From contig RHPI01001116.1 of NCBI GenBank assembly GCA_009103225.1, positions 874,003-928,528 of the forward strand: a DNA stretch of 54,526 nt, given 5' to 3'. Below the pieces are notes generated by a model. It saw only the letters and a program-made list of their open reading frames with translations, was not told where the DNA came from and did not search any database. Below, in pieces: positions 48,933 to 54,526 of this stretch (position 1 is its first letter; each line of letters starts with the position of its first letter). Source of the DNA: Chlorokybus atmophyticus (Eukaryota; Streptophyta; Chlorokybophyceae; Chlorokybales; Chlorokybaceae). The position numbers and the translations under genes are program-made.

Positions 48933-49805
48933 ACTGGAATCAGCCCTTGGATTTACAAGGACAACGCCGCTGGTCCTGGACACCAAGCAAATGTCTTTGC
49001 GCTGTCTGACAGTGACATGACACAACAGACCGCACTGTGGCTTGTTGTTACTAAGGTTTCTTACATAATGCACATACACTCCTGGGTCTCTGGCGTTGCT
49101 TCTTACCTGCGCTCTCTGCTTGCTGCCACACACGTTTGCTGCGTCCCCGCACCGCCGACCGGATTGTCGGTACGTCACACACTCCTATGCCTCCCCGCAC
49201 CACCCCCCTCCCCCCGGCCCCTCTTGCGCATGCCCTCCTCAGGCTGCGCAGGCTACATTGCTTAGCATTCAAGCCCCTCGTTGCCCTCTGCGCCAGCCCC
49301 TTCCTCCCTCAGGCCCCACGGCCCTCACCGCCCCTCAGGGCCGGCTGTAGCGGTGACCCATCGCATGCCCCGTCAACGCCAAACTTGTTTTGCATAGTTC
49401 AGTTACTGAAAGCGCAGATAGTGTACTGGTAGCTTGATGCTGGGCTTGAATGTATTGAAGTAGATGAGTTGAAACAATGCGACACTCGGTTGCAACAATG
49501 GTGGAATAGTCGCATGTGTCCGCGCTTGCTTGCACATTGTTGCTGCTGAGCATATGTTAGTCAGGTCCTGTCCAATGCGACTGACAGTCAGCCTCTAAGC
49601 ATAGCCAGTAGCAACATTGTGCGCACAGTAAGACGCACGTGTCCTAATTTCACAGCGCGACAGAACACCAGCTGTATATATTGCTGACTTGCAGCTGCAA
49701 TGTCTTTAGTCACATCCACACCAAAAGTCATGTGGCACCCACTGCACATAAGATGTCTTTATACGACTCAAATGTTGTGCAAGTAATCCTAGCTTTGATT
49801 GTAAC
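48933..49805. other. Convergent intergenic spacer
   Basis: It contains a C-rich stretch at about 49170-49340. No coding exon recognised. Confidence 0.45.
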
Positions 49806-50754
49806 TCAATGAAACAAGTTCCAAAGTCCAAATCCTACGCTACAGATGGTCAAGAGGACAGTGCAGATTACTGCACAACCATACAGCTCTGTGTACTGAA
49901 ACATGTCTTGCCAGTGCCGTGCGCAAAGCGGCGGCATCATCGGTTCCAAACTGCACAAGCTCAAAATGAGTCTTCACGTTGTGTTTGGAAAGGCCCTATT
50001 GTACTCAAGGGAACGTTAAGGCAGGCAAGAGCTATTACCTTGCGAGCATAGGTTGGAAGTCATTGGCGTAGACCTGCATGCCCTTCTGTGCAACCAGAAG
50101 CAGGGCAACCACAAATCCTGCGATTTCATGGTATATGGCGGGCGCTTCTGTGGGCAAAGTGACCGTAGCCTTCGAGGCTTTTGCTGTCGCCGCTGCAGTG
50201 AGCGCCTGGGCGAACCTCCACCACACCACCGCCACAAAGAGGCAAACTTCAGCAATGAAGATGAAGAGCTTCGTCATTGCTGGTCCACATCCTGGGAATA
50301 TCATAAACACACTTGACATCACATGTCCTGCCAGCCTGCGTGCTCACAGATGAAGGCGTCATACGACACATTGGCATGTCATAGCTTACCCGCCATCTCT
50401 ATCAAGTATTCGCCATTGCTGCCTTTGCGGGTGTGGATGAGCAAGATGGGAATGCTGTGGAAGCCATCTGCCCCTTTCAAAGCGTCCAGAATGCGACCAT
50501 CTTCAGGCGTCAGATTGCTGATGAGGACCTCGCCGTGGGGAGGCTGTGTTCCATCAAGAAGAAATCGCCGAACAGCCTGCTGAACGGTGGTTGTGTGGAT
50601 ACCCGCAGGACGTCCACGGACGAAACGAATAGAGCCGCGCAATAGAGCCCCTACCACCAACCCCATCCACCGGCGTGGCAAGTGGATGGTGACATTGATC
50701 ACAAATGGTTTGTCGCGATGCATCCCCTGCCATTTCACAAAATTCGCGCATGAT
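49806..50754 (-). CDS. Membrane protein of unknown function, 5' end not found
   Basis: Three exons in phase: 50754-50390, 50291-50039, 49950-49806. The N-terminal visible part is soluble, with RRWMGLVVGALLRGSIRFV, then GEVLISNLTPEDGRIL and FHSIPILLIHTRKG. Three hydrophobic segments follow: AMTKLFIFIAEVCLFVAVV, EIAGFVVALLLVAQKG and, at the C terminus, LYGCAVICTVLLTICSVGFG. The protein ends LWNLFH. The first exon listed starts at an acceptor (TTGTAG), so the gene has at least one further 5' exon, probably beyond the GA tract to the right. I do not recognise the family; an organelle or ER membrane protein is likely. Confidence 0.55.
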
Positions 50755-52775
<2,021 letters not shown>

Positions 52776-53177
52776 ATGCACGCTTGCGGAGTTCGCAGCT
52801 GGTGTCAGCCCGCTCGCCTCACTTCCGGTGTGCGCTGTGGGGGTGGCGTGGGCGTAATCAGAATGCTTTGTGCCGGATACAACCTTGCTGTAGGCAAAAC
52901 CATGGTTGTTCACATCTATGCAAGCAAGTGGTTGAAGACAAATGCTAAACATAACAAGTACCTTCGTAATGGCAAGGCAAGGCAGGGGACAGGAAGCTCG
53001 TTAAGAGTGCCACTGAAGCACACGCGCACGCTGCCAATGACGCCCCTATGTGAGGTCAATGCCATTAACATGCATGATGGGGACGCTTCACAAGTGATGG
53101 TGTTGGTGCGTGCTAGTCATGCCTCTGTTGTGCCGGTATTTTGTTGCATGCAATCACTCATACACATCTACGCATGA
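52776..53177 (+). CDS. Possible organellar ribosomal protein uS17-like fragment
   Basis: A 133-codon frame contains GKTMVVHIYASKWLKTNAKH followed by NKYLRNGKA and, about 20 residues later, HTRTLPMT. The spacing recalls the uS17 core (KTVVV..., KY..R.KK, ..RPLSKT), but the match is loose and the usual acidic HDE motif is missing. It may be a decayed copy, part of a split gene, or chance. Confidence 0.2.
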   Translation: MHACGVRSWCQPARLTSGVRCGGGVGVIRMLCAGYNLAVGKTMVVHIYASKWLKTNAKHNKYLRNGKARQGTGSSLRVPLKHTRTLPMTPLCEVNAINMHDGDASQVMVLVRASHASVVPVFCCMQSLIHIYA

Positions 53178-53218
53178 GCGAGTGTTGCCGTGGCGCACTC
53201 GTTCTTCCTGACACACAG

Positions 53219-54526
53219 ATGACCGCATGTAACTCCTACACTTCTGTAGCTTGCGACGCGTTGCGCACGGTTGTGCGCACCTTGAATGCTGAGTTGGTGA
53301 GCTTTACAACATGCTGAGTATGAAGCCAGGTTGAGTGCAGTGCAGCAAAAGTCTACTTGGAGAACTGGTCATGATTGTTTTAATCAACCAGAGCTGCAAA
53401 ATGAATTCAGTACGGATGCGGGGGCAAGCTTGAGTTAAATGCGTGCGCATTACGTGGAGATCCCATGTTGGCTGCTCGTTGTGCAGCTTTTATACCGCAT
53501 ATAGAGTGGTCGTGCATCAGCCGCTCCCACCATGCTCTGTCTTGTTAGATCGTTGTCGCACCAACAGAGTACGACCCCGATGCTCAGGATTGCGGTGAGG
53601 CTGCATGGGCCCAGCAACAGGTCGATGAAGGCGAGGACGACATTGGCGCAAGCCAAAGAGGATAGCATCTACTGTCTGTGCTTGTTGTGCGACACTACAA
53701 TTTGCTTCACCATGTGCTGATGTGCGGGCTTTGCAGGACATGTGGGAGCGATATTTGAATGACAATCAGCACTGCAAGAGCTGCCTGTTTCGAATCAGCT
53801 ACCTGAGGCATGTTGCAGCAAAGTGAACTTGCTAGTCGCATGATGCTAGCGGTGATGGCTTTTCAATTGATGCAACTGCTATGACAGCCCAATGCACACG
53901 CCGGATACTGCACAACGTCAGATGTATCACACGCATTTGACCATGAGGTAAACAACGCACTGCATGCCGTCACGGGCTATCAGCCACACCACGTTGTCAA
54001 CACGTTGCTGTAATGTGAAAGATCGTCATACATTCAGTACTTGTAGCACGTTTACGGTTGTTGCTGATCACCACACCTGTTACTTGCAGGCAGTATCAGA
54101 ACTCTTTCAATCCGATTTCTTCCAAAGGTAGTGGCCCTCAGCATGTCATAGGCTCCGATGGTTCTGACCAATGTTGTAGATGTAGCATCCAGGAGACAGG
54201 CCGCGTTGGCAGCTGTTGGCAGCGAATTGACTGCCACCGCATCCTGCAAGGTAGGAAGTCAATTAGCCATGCAGCTTGAAACCAGCTAGAATTGTATGAA
54301 CCCAACATACCTAGTCACAAGTGGGTTGCAAGGAAAGCCATGTGCTACGGGTGCAAACAACGCTGCATGATCGGCATGGTGAGCTTGGCATGCCATGTGT
54401 CACCTTTTCTCATGTATGCTGCCAATGGTGTGCGTGTTTTTCCTACTCACAAACATCCGACGCATGCCAGTTGTTGTTGTGCAAGGCTGCGCTGGCCAAG
54501 GGCGGCGGCGCTTCCACGCCCCCCCC
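53219..54526 (+). CDS. Partial unrecognised gene running off the window end
   Basis: Several exon-like pieces lie between good splice sites: 53219-53296 (CDALRTVVRTLNAEL), about 53549-53660 (VVAPTEYDPDAQDCGEAAWA), from 53737 (DMWERYLNDNQHCKSCLFRI), 54090-54127 (AVSELFQSDFFQR) and from about 54488 to the end (AALAKGGGASTPP). They are protein-like but the joins between them are not all phase-clear and no family is recognised. The window ends in a C homopolymer. Confidence 0.3.

Overview
The window is nuclear DNA of an intron-rich eukaryote. The protein genes point to a green-lineage organism that is photosynthetic and flagellated. Plastid-type enzymes with transit-peptide-like N termini (KAS III, arogenate/prephenate dehydratase, an ACR11-type ACT protein) sit beside ciliary genes (DRC3/LRRC48 and a Cep164-like WW protein) and one very large TIR-NB-ARC-LRR gene. 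I would guess a streptophyte or other green alga; the species cannot be read from the sequence. All exon coordinates were read by eye from splice sites, reading phase and protein-family resemblance. Internal phases are consistent in the genes I call with high confidence.

Layout, left to right: AT-rich then GC-rich leader; KAS III (+, 1228-3688); spermidine-synthase-like protein (-, 4281 to about 6275); peroxisomal 3-hydroxybutyryl-CoA dehydrogenase (-, 7087-8717); Cep164-like WW protein (+, 8961-11887), divergent from the dehydrogenase across 243 bp; ACR11-like ACT protein (+, 13255-15206); arogenate/prephenate dehydratase (-, 16533-18811); ATM/ABCB7-type ABC half-transporter (+, 19769-23243); an unrecognised gene (-, 23690-25225) with a decayed relative at 26372-26528; a MITE-like element and an AT-rich island (25976-27850); DRC3 (+, 28210-31495), interrupted by an assembly gap and a stray piece of the NLR gene; a repeat-rich spacer; the giant NLR-type gene (-, 34531-42970); a second AT-rich island and degenerate DNA; then a multi-pass membrane protein, a Cys/His-rich protein, another membrane protein, a long GA tract and weak partial genes up to the window end.

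Most neighbours are ordinary housekeeping genes with no shared pathway. The exception is the gene at 34531-42970. Sixteen exons join in phase into about 2,070 residues. The order is: an N-terminal helical bundle resembling the MLKL/HeLo cell-death domain, a long unassigned middle, ankyrin repeats, TIR, NB-ARC and about 16 LRRs. This combination of a putative membrane-killing bundle and a TIR NADase-type domain in one NLR is the best candidate here for an undescribed immune architecture. The window is also unusual for its many GC-AG introns (7 of roughly 85) and for introns full of alternating TG/CG/CA tracts.
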